Shown in pieces: positions 34,668-42,318 of a stretch of DNA of 64,000 nucleotides; the stretch's first letter is position 1, and each line of letters starts with the position of its first letter. This DNA is from Erythrobacter sp. SG61-1L (GTDB lineage Bacteria; Pseudomonadota; Alphaproteobacteria; Sphingomonadales; Sphingomonadaceae), in contig NZ_JXQC01000003.1 of assembly GCF_001305965.1 (NCBI RefSeq), positions 1,822,452 through 1,886,451 of the forward strand, given 5' to 3'. Both the position numbers and the translations under genes were made by a program. The notes below the pieces were generated by a model, which made no database searches, had not been told where the DNA came from, and was given only the letters and a program-made list of their open reading frames with translations.

Positions 34668-35512
34668 TCGGCCTCGGCAAGCGCACGCCCATCGCGCCGC
34701 TGGAATATACCCGCCGCCTGTGGATGCGGGCATGGGTCGGGCTGGTGCTGTTCTTCCTTTACGCACCGCTGATCACGCTGGTGGCATTCAGCTTCAACGA
34801 CAGCCGCCGCAACATCGTGTGGCGCGGCTTCACCTTCAAATATTACGAGAAGGCGCTGAACAACGACAGCCTGATGGAAGCGCTGGTGAATTCCATCACC
34901 ATTGCCGCCCTCGCCACTATCGTCAGCGTCATTCTGGGCGCGCTGGCGGCGGTGATGCTGTGGCGCTTCCGCTTCCCGATGAAGGCCGCGGCAGAAGGCG
35001 CGATGGCCCTGCCCATCGTAGTGCCGGAAATCTGCATGGGCGTGGCCATGCTGGTGTTCTTCGCCAAGATCGGCTTTCCCAGCGACCTTGTCTGGCCGTT
35101 CAATCTCGGCGCGATCACTATCGCGCATATCACCTTCTGCTTCCCCTTCGTGACGATGGTGGTCCGATCCCGGCTCACCAGCTTCAACCGCGAGGAGGAG
35201 GAAGCCGCCAAGGATCTGGGTGCCAACGAATTTCAGGCCTTCCGCGATGTGCTGCTGCCCCACATGAAGCCGGGGCTGGTGGCGGGCGCGCTGCTGGCCT
35301 TCACGCTCAGCCTCGACGATTTCGTCATCACCTTCTTCACTTCGGGGCCGAACACCGTGACCTTCCCCGTGAAGGTCTATTCCATGGTCCGCTTCTCGGT
35401 GACTCCGGAAGTCAACGCGGCTTCCGCCATGGTCATCGCCCTAACCGTCATTCTCACCACGATCACGCTCAAGATGCAGAACCGCATGGGCACGATCGCG
35501 CAAGGTCACTGA
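34664..35512 (+). CDS. potI: Polyamine ABC transporter permease (PotC/PotI-like)
   Basis: A 282-aa six-helix permease. The opening FLYAPLITLVAFSFNDSRRN and the EAA loop EEEEAAKDLGANEFQAFRDV are typical of PotC/PotI, as is SLDDFVITFFTSGPNTVTFP. It pairs with the permease upstream to form the translocation channel. The ATPase gene starts 4 bases after its stop. Confidence 0.9.
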   Translation: MIGLGKRTPIAPLEYTRRLWMRAWVGLVLFFLYAPLITLVAFSFNDSRRNIVWRGFTFKYYEKALNNDSLMEALVNSITIAALATIVSVILGALAAVMLWRFRFPMKAAAEGAMALPIVVPEICMGVAMLVFFAKIGFPSDLVWPFNLGAITIAHITFCFPFVTMVVRSRLTSFNREEEEAAKDLGANEFQAFRDVLLPHMKPGLVAGALLAFTLSLDDFVITFFTSGPNTVTFPVKVYSMVRFSVTPEVNAASAMVIALTVILTTITLKMQNRMGTIAQGH

Positions 35513-35516
35513 TCGC

Positions 35517-36644
35517 ATGGAAGACAAGCAACCGATCATCCAGATCCGCAATGTGTCCAAACGCTTCGGGCAGGTCACTGCGGTCGACAATGTCTCGCTC
35601 AACATCATGCCGGGCGAATTCTTCGTACTGCTTGGCCCGTCAGGCTGCGGCAAGACGACCCTGCTGCGCATGATCGCCGGGTTCGAAATGCCCACTGAAG
35701 GCCAGATCCTGATCGACGGGCAGGACATGGCCAAGGTGCCGCCCAACAAGCGGCCGGTGAACATGGTGTTCCAGTCCTACGCCGTGTTCCCGCATATGAG
35801 CGTGGCCGATAATGTCGGCTACGGCCTCAAGATTGCGGGTGTCGGCAAGGAAGAACGGGAAAGCCGCGTGGCCGAGGCACTGGCACTGGTGAAACTTGAC
35901 GGGTTCGGCGCCCGCAAGCCCAACCAGCTTTCCGGCGGCCAGCGCCAGCGCGTGGCTCTCGCACGCAGCCTCGTCATGCGGCCCAAGGTGCTGCTGCTGG
36001 ACGAACCGCTTTCCGCTCTGGATGCCAAGCTCCGCGCCCAGATGCAGTTCGAACTGGCCGATCTGCAGGATCAGGTCGGCATTACCTTCATCACCGTGAC
36101 CCACGATCAGGACGAGGCCTTGTCCATGGCCGGGCGCATCGCAGTGATGAACAAGGGCGACGTGGCCCAGCTTGCCACACCTTCCGACCTTTACGAATTC
36201 CCCGCCAATCGCTTTGTGGCGGACTTCGTCGGCTCGGTGAACCTGTTCGAGGGCCGGCTTACACTCGATGAGCCTGACCGCGCCTCGGTCGATTGCGCGG
36301 GACTCGGCAAGGTCTATCTCAATCACGGCGTCACCGGTCCGCATGGTGCGGATGTGTGGGTCGCGATCCGGCCAGAGAAGATCTATCTTCACGTGCCTGG
36401 CGAAGGCCGCGCCATTCGCGGAGCCGCCGAAGATGCGCCCGACGGGCACAATTTCGCGCGCGGGCAGATCAAGGGGATGAGCTATCTGGGCGACATCACC
36501 CTGTATGACATCCGGCTCGATTCAGGCGCCATGCTGCGCGTATCCCGCCCCAACCTGTCCCGCCGGGATCAGGAAGATTTCACCTGGGACGATCGCGTAT
36601 CCATGCACTGGCGCGCAGACAGCCCGGTGGTCCTGCTTTCCTGA
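35517..36644 (+). CDS. potG: Polyamine ABC transporter ATPase (PotA/PotG-like)
   Basis: A 375-aa cytoplasmic ATPase. Walker A is LGPSGCGKTTLLRMIAGFE, the signature LSGGQRQRVALARSL, Walker B VLLLDEPLSALD and the H-loop VTHDQDEAL. A C-terminal TOBE regulatory domain (about 280-370) contains WVAIRPEKIYL. The length fits PotA/PotG. It energises the two permeases just upstream. Confidence 0.93.
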   Translation: MEDKQPIIQIRNVSKRFGQVTAVDNVSLNIMPGEFFVLLGPSGCGKTTLLRMIAGFEMPTEGQILIDGQDMAKVPPNKRPVNMVFQSYAVFPHMSVADNVGYGLKIAGVGKEERESRVAEALALVKLDGFGARKPNQLSGGQRQRVALARSLVMRPKVLLLDEPLSALDAKLRAQMQFELADLQDQVGITFITVTHDQDEALSMAGRIAVMNKGDVAQLATPSDLYEFPANRFVADFVGSVNLFEGRLTLDEPDRASVDCAGLGKVYLNHGVTGPHGADVWVAIRPEKIYLHVPGEGRAIRGAAEDAPDGHNFARGQIKGMSYLGDITLYDIRLDSGAMLRVSRPNLSRRDQEDFTWDDRVSMHWRADSPVVLLS

Positions 36645-36657
36645 CCATCCCCGCTGC

Positions 36658-36676
36658 CTATCGGTAAATTCGATGG
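36658..36676 (+). promoter_or_regulatory. Candidate LysR box 3
   Basis: CTATCGGTAAATTCGATGG shares CTATCGG-N-AAA-N3-GAT with box 1 (25231). It lies 78 bases before the aldehyde dehydrogenase gene. Together with boxes 1 and 2 it suggests common control of importer, aminotransferase and aldehyde dehydrogenase units. Confidence 0.4.
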
Positions 36677-36753
36677 CCCGCGCTTTTCTTTTCGTATTTC
36701 CTCCTGTGCGGCGCGGAGCCTAACTTCGCCTGACATAAGCAAGGCAGGAACCC

Positions 36754-38184
36754 ATGGTAGACCAGTATAGCCAGTTCATCGCCGGCCAGCCGGTGAACGG
36801 GGACGAAGCGCCCGAAAAGGTGTTCAACCCTGCCAATGGCGGCGAGATCGCCAGCCTTGCCAGCGCCAGCCGGGCACAGGTGGAAATTGCCGTGGCCGCT
36901 GCGGAGAAGGCTTTCGCCGTCTGGTCACGCATGACGCCGGGCGAACGCTCGCGCCGGATGCTGAAGATCGCGGACCGGATCGAGGAACTGGCCGAAGAAT
37001 TCGCCCGGATCGAAATGATCAATTGCGGCAAGCCCATCGGCACGGCTCTCGCAGTGGATGTGGGCAACACGGTCGATGTGTTCCGCTTCTTCGCCGGGGC
37101 CGCGCGCACTGTGCCCGGCGTGCCTGCGGGCGAATATCGCCCCGGCCATACGTCCATGCTCCGCCGCGATCCGCTGGGCGTATGCGTGGGCATCGCGCCG
37201 TGGAACTATCCGCTGATGATGGCCAGCTGGAAGATCGCCCCGGTAATCGCCGCCGGCAATTCCGTGGTGCTCAAGCCGTCCGAACACACGCCGCTCAGCG
37301 CGCTGAAGCTGGCGGAGGTCTGCGCGGAATTCCTGCCCGAGGGGGTTGTCAACGTCGTGACCGGCAATGGCTCCAGCGTGGGCGCCCAGCTTGTCGCCCA
37401 TCCGCGTGTGCGCATGGTCTCGCTGACGGGCGATGTCGCCACCGGGCGCAAGATTCTGGAGGCCGTAGCCCCCACCATCAAGCGCACCCATTTCGAACTG
37501 GGCGGCAAGGCCCCGGTGATCGTGCTGGAAGATGCGGATATTCCCGCTGCTGTCAGCGCCATTGCCGAAGGCGGCTATTACAACGCGGGGCAGGACTGCA
37601 CCGCCGCCTGCCGCGTCTATGCCCATGCCGCCGTGCATGACCGGCTGGTGGCCGAGTTGCAGGCAGCCATCGAGGCGATCCCGATGGGCGATCCGGCAGA
37701 GGCCGGCACGCAGCTCGGCCCGCTGATCACGGCCCGCCAGCGCGACCGTGTGGACGGCTTCGTCGCCCGCGCTGCCGCGGATACTCCGGCAGAGATCGTC
37801 ACCGGCGGCTACGTGCCTGAAGGGCCGGGCTTCTTCTATGCCCCCACCCTGATCGCAGGCGCGCGCCATACGGATGAGATCGTGCAGAAGGAAGTCTTCG
37901 GCCCGGTCGTATCGGTCACCCGCTTCTCGGAAGATGCACAGGCGCTCGATTGGGCGAATGACTGCGAATATGGCCTCGCTTCGTCCGTCTGGACCACCAA
38001 TGTCGGCAAGGCAGCGCAATTCGCCGCGCAGCTCCAATATGGGGTGACGTGGATCAACACCCATTCGGTCAACGCCACGGAAATGCCGCATGGTGGGGTG
38101 AAGAGTTCCGGCTATGGCTCGGACCTGTCGATCTATTGCCTCGAACATTACATGACGACGCGCCATGTGATGATTAAGCACTGA
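36754..38184 (+). CDS. patD: Gamma-aminobutyraldehyde dehydrogenase (PatD-like)
   Basis: A 476-aa NAD-dependent aldehyde dehydrogenase. GIAPWNYPLMMASWKIAPVI, LTGDVATGRKILE and HFELGGKAPVIVLEDAD are family blocks. The catalytic Cys block is YNAGQDCTAACRVYAHA, the form characteristic of aminobutyraldehyde dehydrogenases. It would oxidise 4-aminobutanal, made by the putrescine aminotransferase at 39037, to GABA; it could also act on the gamma-glutamyl aldehyde from PuuB. An AAGGCAGGA ribosome site precedes ATG 36754. Confidence 0.87.
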   Translation: MVDQYSQFIAGQPVNGDEAPEKVFNPANGGEIASLASASRAQVEIAVAAAEKAFAVWSRMTPGERSRRMLKIADRIEELAEEFARIEMINCGKPIGTALAVDVGNTVDVFRFFAGAARTVPGVPAGEYRPGHTSMLRRDPLGVCVGIAPWNYPLMMASWKIAPVIAAGNSVVLKPSEHTPLSALKLAEVCAEFLPEGVVNVVTGNGSSVGAQLVAHPRVRMVSLTGDVATGRKILEAVAPTIKRTHFELGGKAPVIVLEDADIPAAVSAIAEGGYYNAGQDCTAACRVYAHAAVHDRLVAELQAAIEAIPMGDPAEAGTQLGPLITARQRDRVDGFVARAAADTPAEIVTGGYVPEGPGFFYAPTLIAGARHTDEIVQKEVFGPVVSVTRFSEDAQALDWANDCEYGLASSVWTTNVGKAAQFAAQLQYGVTWINTHSVNATEMPHGGVKSSGYGSDLSIYCLEHYMTTRHVMIKH

Positions 38185-38188
38185 TCCC

Positions 38189-38920
38189 ATGTCGCGCCCC
38201 GTACTCGGAGTCATCGCCTGCCAGCGCACGGTGGGCATCGAACCGGCCCAGACCGTGATCGAACGCTATATTCGCGCGGCCATGAAATATGCCGATGTGG
38301 CGGCGCTGATCATTCCCTCCCTGCCCGATCTGATGACGGCAGGCGAAGTCGCCTCGCGCCTCGATGGCGTGCTGCTGACGGGCAGCCCCTCCAACGTGGA
38401 AAGCCATCGCTATCAGGACGAAGGCGGTGAAGGCCCCTTCGATCCCGGCCGGGACGAAATCGCACTCTCCATGGTCGGCCGCATGACCGATCTGGGCAGG
38501 CCCGTCTTCGGCATCTGTCGCGGCTTTCAGGAGATCAATGTCGCCCTTGGAGGCACGTTAAGGCGCGATGTGTCCACCGTAGGTGCTTCTCTCCACCACC
38601 ACGCGCCCGACGAAACGCCCTTCAACGCGATGTTCGACCATATGCACCCTGTCCATCTGGCCGATGGGGGAATGCTGGCACAGGCGCTCGGCAAGCAGGA
38701 CATAAGGGTTAATTCCGTTCATTTTCAGGGCGTTGGTAGATTGGCAGAAGGGCTGAACGTAGAAGCCACCGCGCCTGACGGTCTGGTAGAGGCCTATTCC
38801 ACCCGGATTGGCAGCGCCCCGGTACTTGCGGTACAATGGCACCCGGAATGGCACCCTGAAGGCAATGCCGACAGCCAGGCCTTCTTCCGCCTTCTCGGCA
38901 GGATGTTGCGAGGGGAATGA
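38189..38920 (+). CDS. puuD: Gamma-glutamyl-GABA hydrolase (PuuD-like)
   Basis: A 243-aa class I glutamine amidotransferase-like hydrolase. The nucleophile Cys lies in FGICRGFQEINVALGG, and the catalytic His/Glu in LAVQWHPEWHPEG. LTGSPSNVESHRY and DPGRDE are typical of PuuD. It releases GABA and glutamate at the end of the gamma-glutamylated putrescine route. It starts 4 bases after the aldehyde dehydrogenase stop, so the two steps are cotranscribed. Confidence 0.88.
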   Translation: MSRPVLGVIACQRTVGIEPAQTVIERYIRAAMKYADVAALIIPSLPDLMTAGEVASRLDGVLLTGSPSNVESHRYQDEGGEGPFDPGRDEIALSMVGRMTDLGRPVFGICRGFQEINVALGGTLRRDVSTVGASLHHHAPDETPFNAMFDHMHPVHLADGGMLAQALGKQDIRVNSVHFQGVGRLAEGLNVEATAPDGLVEAYSTRIGSAPVLAVQWHPEWHPEGNADSQAFFRLLGRMLRGE

Positions 38921-38965
38921 TGCCCATCACGCGCACCAATCGGTTTCTCGCCCGGATCGGGTTCT

Positions 38966-38998
38966 CACCCTGAAGGGGTGTTACGCATCCGTGTAACA
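38966..38998 (+). promoter_or_regulatory. Two adjacent small hairpins before the aminotransferase
   Basis: CACCC-TGAAG-GGGTG (38966-38980) is immediately followed by TGTTAC-N8-GTAACA (38979-38998). They lie in the 116-base gap between puuD and the aminotransferase, 40-70 bases before its start. No T-run follows. Could be an mRNA-stability or attenuator structure, or a palindromic operator; the call is by eye. Confidence 0.35.
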
Positions 38999-39036
38999 GG
39001 CACGGCCAGCCCCCTTCTATCCGAGAGAGAACCGAC

Positions 39037-40413
39037 ATGCCCCGCAATTACGACATCGCCGAACTCAAGCGCCTCGACGTGGCGCACCATCTGCCTGCCC
39101 AGCAGGATTACAAGCTGATCGAGGACATCGGCGGCAGCCGCATCGTGACCCATGCGGAAGGCTGCTACATCCACGATGGCGACGGCAACCGCATTCTGGA
39201 CGGCATGGCTGGCCTGTGGTGCGTCAATGTCGGTTACGGGCGCGAGGAACTGGTGGAAGTCGCTGCCGAACAGATGCGCGAACTGCCGTTCTACAATACC
39301 TTCTTCAAGACAGCCGCCCCTGCCACCGTGCTGCTGGCCCACCGCATTGCCGGTCTGACCGGCGGCAAGCTGCAGCATGTGTTCTTCAACAGCTCCGGCT
39401 CCGAAGCGAATGACACCGTCTTCCGCATGGTACGCCACTACTGGAAGTTGAAGGGCGAGCCGAAGCGCCAGATCTTTATCAGCCGCTGGAATGCCTATCA
39501 CGGCTCTACCGTGGCGGGGGTGAGCCTTGGCGGCATGAAGTTCATGCATGAACAGGGCGATCTGCCGATCCCCGGCGTCGAACATGTCCGCCAGCCCTAC
39601 TGGTTCGGCGAAGGCTTCGGCATGGACAAGCGCGAGTTCGGCAAGCTCTGCGCCGCTGCGATCGAGGAACGCATCCTTGAGGTCGGACCAGAAAACGTCG
39701 CGGCCTTCATCGGCGAGCCGGTGCAGGGCGCGGGCGGCGTGGTGATCCCGCCCGAAGGCTATTGGCAGGAAGTGGACGCGATCTGCCGCAAATACGGCAT
39801 CCTGCTGGTGGCGGATGAAGTGATCTGCGGCTTCGGTCGTACCGGCGAATGGTTCGGCCACCAGACCTTGGGCTTCACACCCGATCTGGTCCCGATGGCG
39901 AAGGGGCTATCGTCAGGCTACCTGCCGATCAGCGCCACCGCCGTATCCAGCGACATTGTGGAGGTGTTGAAGACCGGCGGCGATTTCGTTCACGGCTTCA
40001 CCTATTCCGGCCATCCGGTGTCCGCCGCGGTCGCCCTGCGTAATATCGACATCATCGAACGCGAAGGGCTGGTTGCCCGCACGCGGGACGAGACCGGGCC
40101 ATATCTGGCCGAGGCGCTGGCCCGGCTGGAAGACCATCCGCTGGTGGGCGAAGCCCGCTCCATCGGTCTGCTCGGCGCAGTTGAGATCGTCAGCAAGAAG
40201 GGCACGAATGAGCGTTTCGGCGGCAAGGAAGGCACGGTCGGGCCGATCGTGCGCGATCACTGCATCGCCAACGGCCTGATGGTTCGCGGCATCCGCGATA
40301 CGATCGTGATGTGCCCGCCCCTTACGATCACGAACCAGCAGATCGACGATCTGGTTGAGATCATCCGCAAGTCGCTCGATCAGGCAATGCCTGAACTGCG
40401 CGCCATCGGCTGA
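39037..40413 (+). CDS. spuC: Putrescine:pyruvate aminotransferase (SpuC-like)
   Basis: A 458-aa class III aminotransferase. GMAGLWCVNVGYGREELVEV, FFNSSGSEANDTVFRMVRHY, SRWNAYHGSTVAGVSLGGM and LLVADEVICGFGRTGEW are present, with the PLP lysine in VPMAKGLSSGYLPISAT. These blocks match the SpuC/omega-transaminase branch that moves the amino group of putrescine to pyruvate. With the PatD-like enzyme it forms a second, non-glutamylated putrescine route to GABA. The last 34 bases overlap the convergent FAD-enzyme gene. Confidence 0.85.
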   Translation: MPRNYDIAELKRLDVAHHLPAQQDYKLIEDIGGSRIVTHAEGCYIHDGDGNRILDGMAGLWCVNVGYGREELVEVAAEQMRELPFYNTFFKTAAPATVLLAHRIAGLTGGKLQHVFFNSSGSEANDTVFRMVRHYWKLKGEPKRQIFISRWNAYHGSTVAGVSLGGMKFMHEQGDLPIPGVEHVRQPYWFGEGFGMDKREFGKLCAAAIEERILEVGPENVAAFIGEPVQGAGGVVIPPEGYWQEVDAICRKYGILLVADEVICGFGRTGEWFGHQTLGFTPDLVPMAKGLSSGYLPISATAVSSDIVEVLKTGGDFVHGFTYSGHPVSAAVALRNIDIIEREGLVARTRDETGPYLAEALARLEDHPLVGEARSIGLLGAVEIVSKKGTNERFGGKEGTVGPIVRDHCIANGLMVRGIRDTIVMCPPLTITNQQIDDLVEIIRKSLDQAMPELRAIG

Positions 40414-41360
40414 TCGCAGGAAGCGCCGGTCGCACCGGACAATATCTGCTCCGCAAGGCGGCGGCCGGAAAGCCAGGCCGCCTCCACGCGGGGGCCGATC
40501 AGCCAATCCCCGCAAACGCCGAGGCTGGATGCGCCATCCCAGATCGCGCCGCGCCCGGCGTTGCCGGACAAGGCAAACCGCCAACGATGGCCGACGACTG
40601 CGACAGGCCGCTGCGAGGTCCCCGACGCGGCGAGAAACGCGCGGGACAATACCGCCGCCGCCCAATCGGGATCGCGTTCCAAATGTTCCCGCGACCACTC
40701 GGGCGTTGCATGAAGGGTCCACGCCTCTGCCCCTGAGCGTCCCGGCTTGGAATTGTTGCGCGCCGCCCAGGCGACGATGCCGCTGTTCGTCACCACGGGT
40801 GGGCCTTCCACCGGCCGGGCAAAGGTCAGCATGGCGGCCCAGCAGGGCGTCGAAGGAGCGGAAACCGCCACGCGCGCCATGTCTAGGCAATAGAGGCCCA
40901 GCAACGGGGCAGCCTGCTCGGCGGGCAAAGCAATCACAAGAGCATCGAACGGGCCGGCCCGTCCTTGCTCGAAGGCGATATGCCAACCATCTGAACTGCG
41001 AGCGATCCCGCGCACATGTGTGCCTGCAATGACATCGAGCTGTGCGGCAATATGCTTGGGAATGGCATTCATTGCCGGCACACCGACCCACGCGTCATCG
41101 CGTGCTTCGTTCCAGCGGCAGACCACGCCAGCGGCCTCCCACTGGCCGATCTGCCTGATGAACTCCGGATCACGCGCCACCAGAAACTGGGCGCCGTGAT
41201 CGAAAACGGCATTGCCGCAATCTGTTTCCATCCGGCGGGACGACATTCGACCGCCGGGCGCACGACCTTTGTCAAAAAGGCTTACTGCATGCCCGTTCCG
41301 AGAGAGCATCTCTGCACAGGACAGACCTGCAATTCCGGCCCCGATAATCCCCACTCTCAC
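40380..41360 (-). CDS. Renalase-like FAD-dependent oxidoreductase
   Basis: A 326-aa flavoprotein. The N-terminal Rossmann motif VGIIGAGIAGLSCAEMLSRNG and the following FDKGRAPGGRMSSRRME are the opening of bacterial renalase-like amine oxidases. A C-terminal FAD-contact region contains LGVCGDWLIGPRVEAAWLSG. It may oxidise dihydropyridine-type or amine side products. Its 3' end overlaps the aminotransferase gene on the opposite strand by 34 bases, so the two transcripts are mutually antisense there. Confidence 0.82.
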   Translation of the reverse strand: MRVGIIGAGIAGLSCAEMLSRNGHAVSLFDKGRAPGGRMSSRRMETDCGNAVFDHGAQFLVARDPEFIRQIGQWEAAGVVCRWNEARDDAWVGVPAMNAIPKHIAAQLDVIAGTHVRGIARSSDGWHIAFEQGRAGPFDALVIALPAEQAAPLLGLYCLDMARVAVSAPSTPCWAAMLTFARPVEGPPVVTNSGIVAWAARNNSKPGRSGAEAWTLHATPEWSREHLERDPDWAAAVLSRAFLAASGTSQRPVAVVGHRWRFALSGNAGRGAIWDGASSLGVCGDWLIGPRVEAAWLSGRRLAEQILSGATGASCDQPMARSSGIA

Positions 41361-41510
41361 CAGTGCGCACCTTTGCGTTCCGAGAGGTAAGTGGGCTGAG
41401 GGCTGGGAATAGTCATGGGCTCATCTGCGTTGCCAAGAACGCGTGCCCGAGCCAACATGGCCGAAGGGGCAGAGTCTTGCCCTCGGCAAGGGAAATGCTA
41501 ACTTCCGATC

Positions 41511-42101
41511 ATGGCCATTCACGACATAATCGAAGCCAGCCCGACCGCTGCAGTCATCAGCGATCCGCGTCAGCCCGACAATCCAATCATTGCCTGCAAC
41601 GACGCGTTTGTGAGGCTTACCGGCTATGAGCGCGAGGAAATCGTAGGCCGCAACTGCCGCTTTCTAAGCGGGCCGGAGACGGAGCCGGAACTGACCGAAC
41701 TGCTGCGCAACGGCATTCGCCGCAAGCAACCGGTAATGGTGGAAATCCTGAACTACAAGAAAGACGGCAGCCGCTTTCGCAACGCGGTAATGGTCGCGCC
41801 GATCTTCGACGATGCGGGGGAACTGGAGTATTTTCTCGGGTCGCAGATGGAAGTGGTCCTGTCCTCAGGCCTTTCCAGCGCCGACCGCTCCAGTCAGGCG
41901 CAGAACAAGATCGCCATGCTGACCGGGCGCCAGCGGGAAATCCTTGAAATGATGTCCGCAGGCCAACTCAACAAGCAGATCGCCTATGCGCTGGGCCTGA
42001 GCGAACGCACCGTCAAGATGCACAGGGCCGCCCTGCTCAAGGCGCTCGACGTGAAAACCAGCGCAGATGCCATCCGCCTTGCCGTCGAGGCCGGGCTTTA
42101 G
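41511..42101 (+). CDS. LOV-HTH blue-light-regulated transcription factor (EL222-like)
   Basis: A 196-aa protein. An N-terminal PAS/LOV domain (about 3-120) carries the flavin-adduct motif GRNCRFL with photoactive Cys49, then YKKDGSRFRN and the glycine-rich strand. A short helix leads to a LuxR/FixJ-type helix-turn-helix (LTGRQREILEMMSAGQLNKQ and GLSERTVKMHRAALLKAL, about 135-190). This is the complete layout of EL222 from Erythrobacter litoralis: blue light forms a Cys-flavin bond and frees the HTH to dimerise and bind DNA. A single gene, divergent from the renalase-like gene. Its targets cannot be read here. Confidence 0.93.
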   Translation: MAIHDIIEASPTAAVISDPRQPDNPIIACNDAFVRLTGYEREEIVGRNCRFLSGPETEPELTELLRNGIRRKQPVMVEILNYKKDGSRFRNAVMVAPIFDDAGELEYFLGSQMEVVLSSGLSSADRSSQAQNKIAMLTGRQREILEMMSAGQLNKQIAYALGLSERTVKMHRAALLKALDVKTSADAIRLAVEAGL

Positions 42102-42318
42102 CAGAAATCCCCATTATGCACCAAAGGACAGGTCGCGTTCGCTTCAGCGATACCTAATATGGCTTGTCTTCTCTGGACTATCATATCTCCACACGAAGTC
42201 GGACAGCTACCGGGTAGCAGCCATCTGCGCCTGAGTTGTCCTGTCAGCCTTTTCTTTGGCTGATCGAGGGCCTCGTCGCACTATCCCCCTTTTGCGGCGG
42301 GGCCCGCCACCCAGGGTG

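Noticed and set aside
42102-42318. EL222-like binding site in the 217-base gap after the LOV-HTH gene
   Set aside because: No convincing match to the known degenerate target was found by eye.
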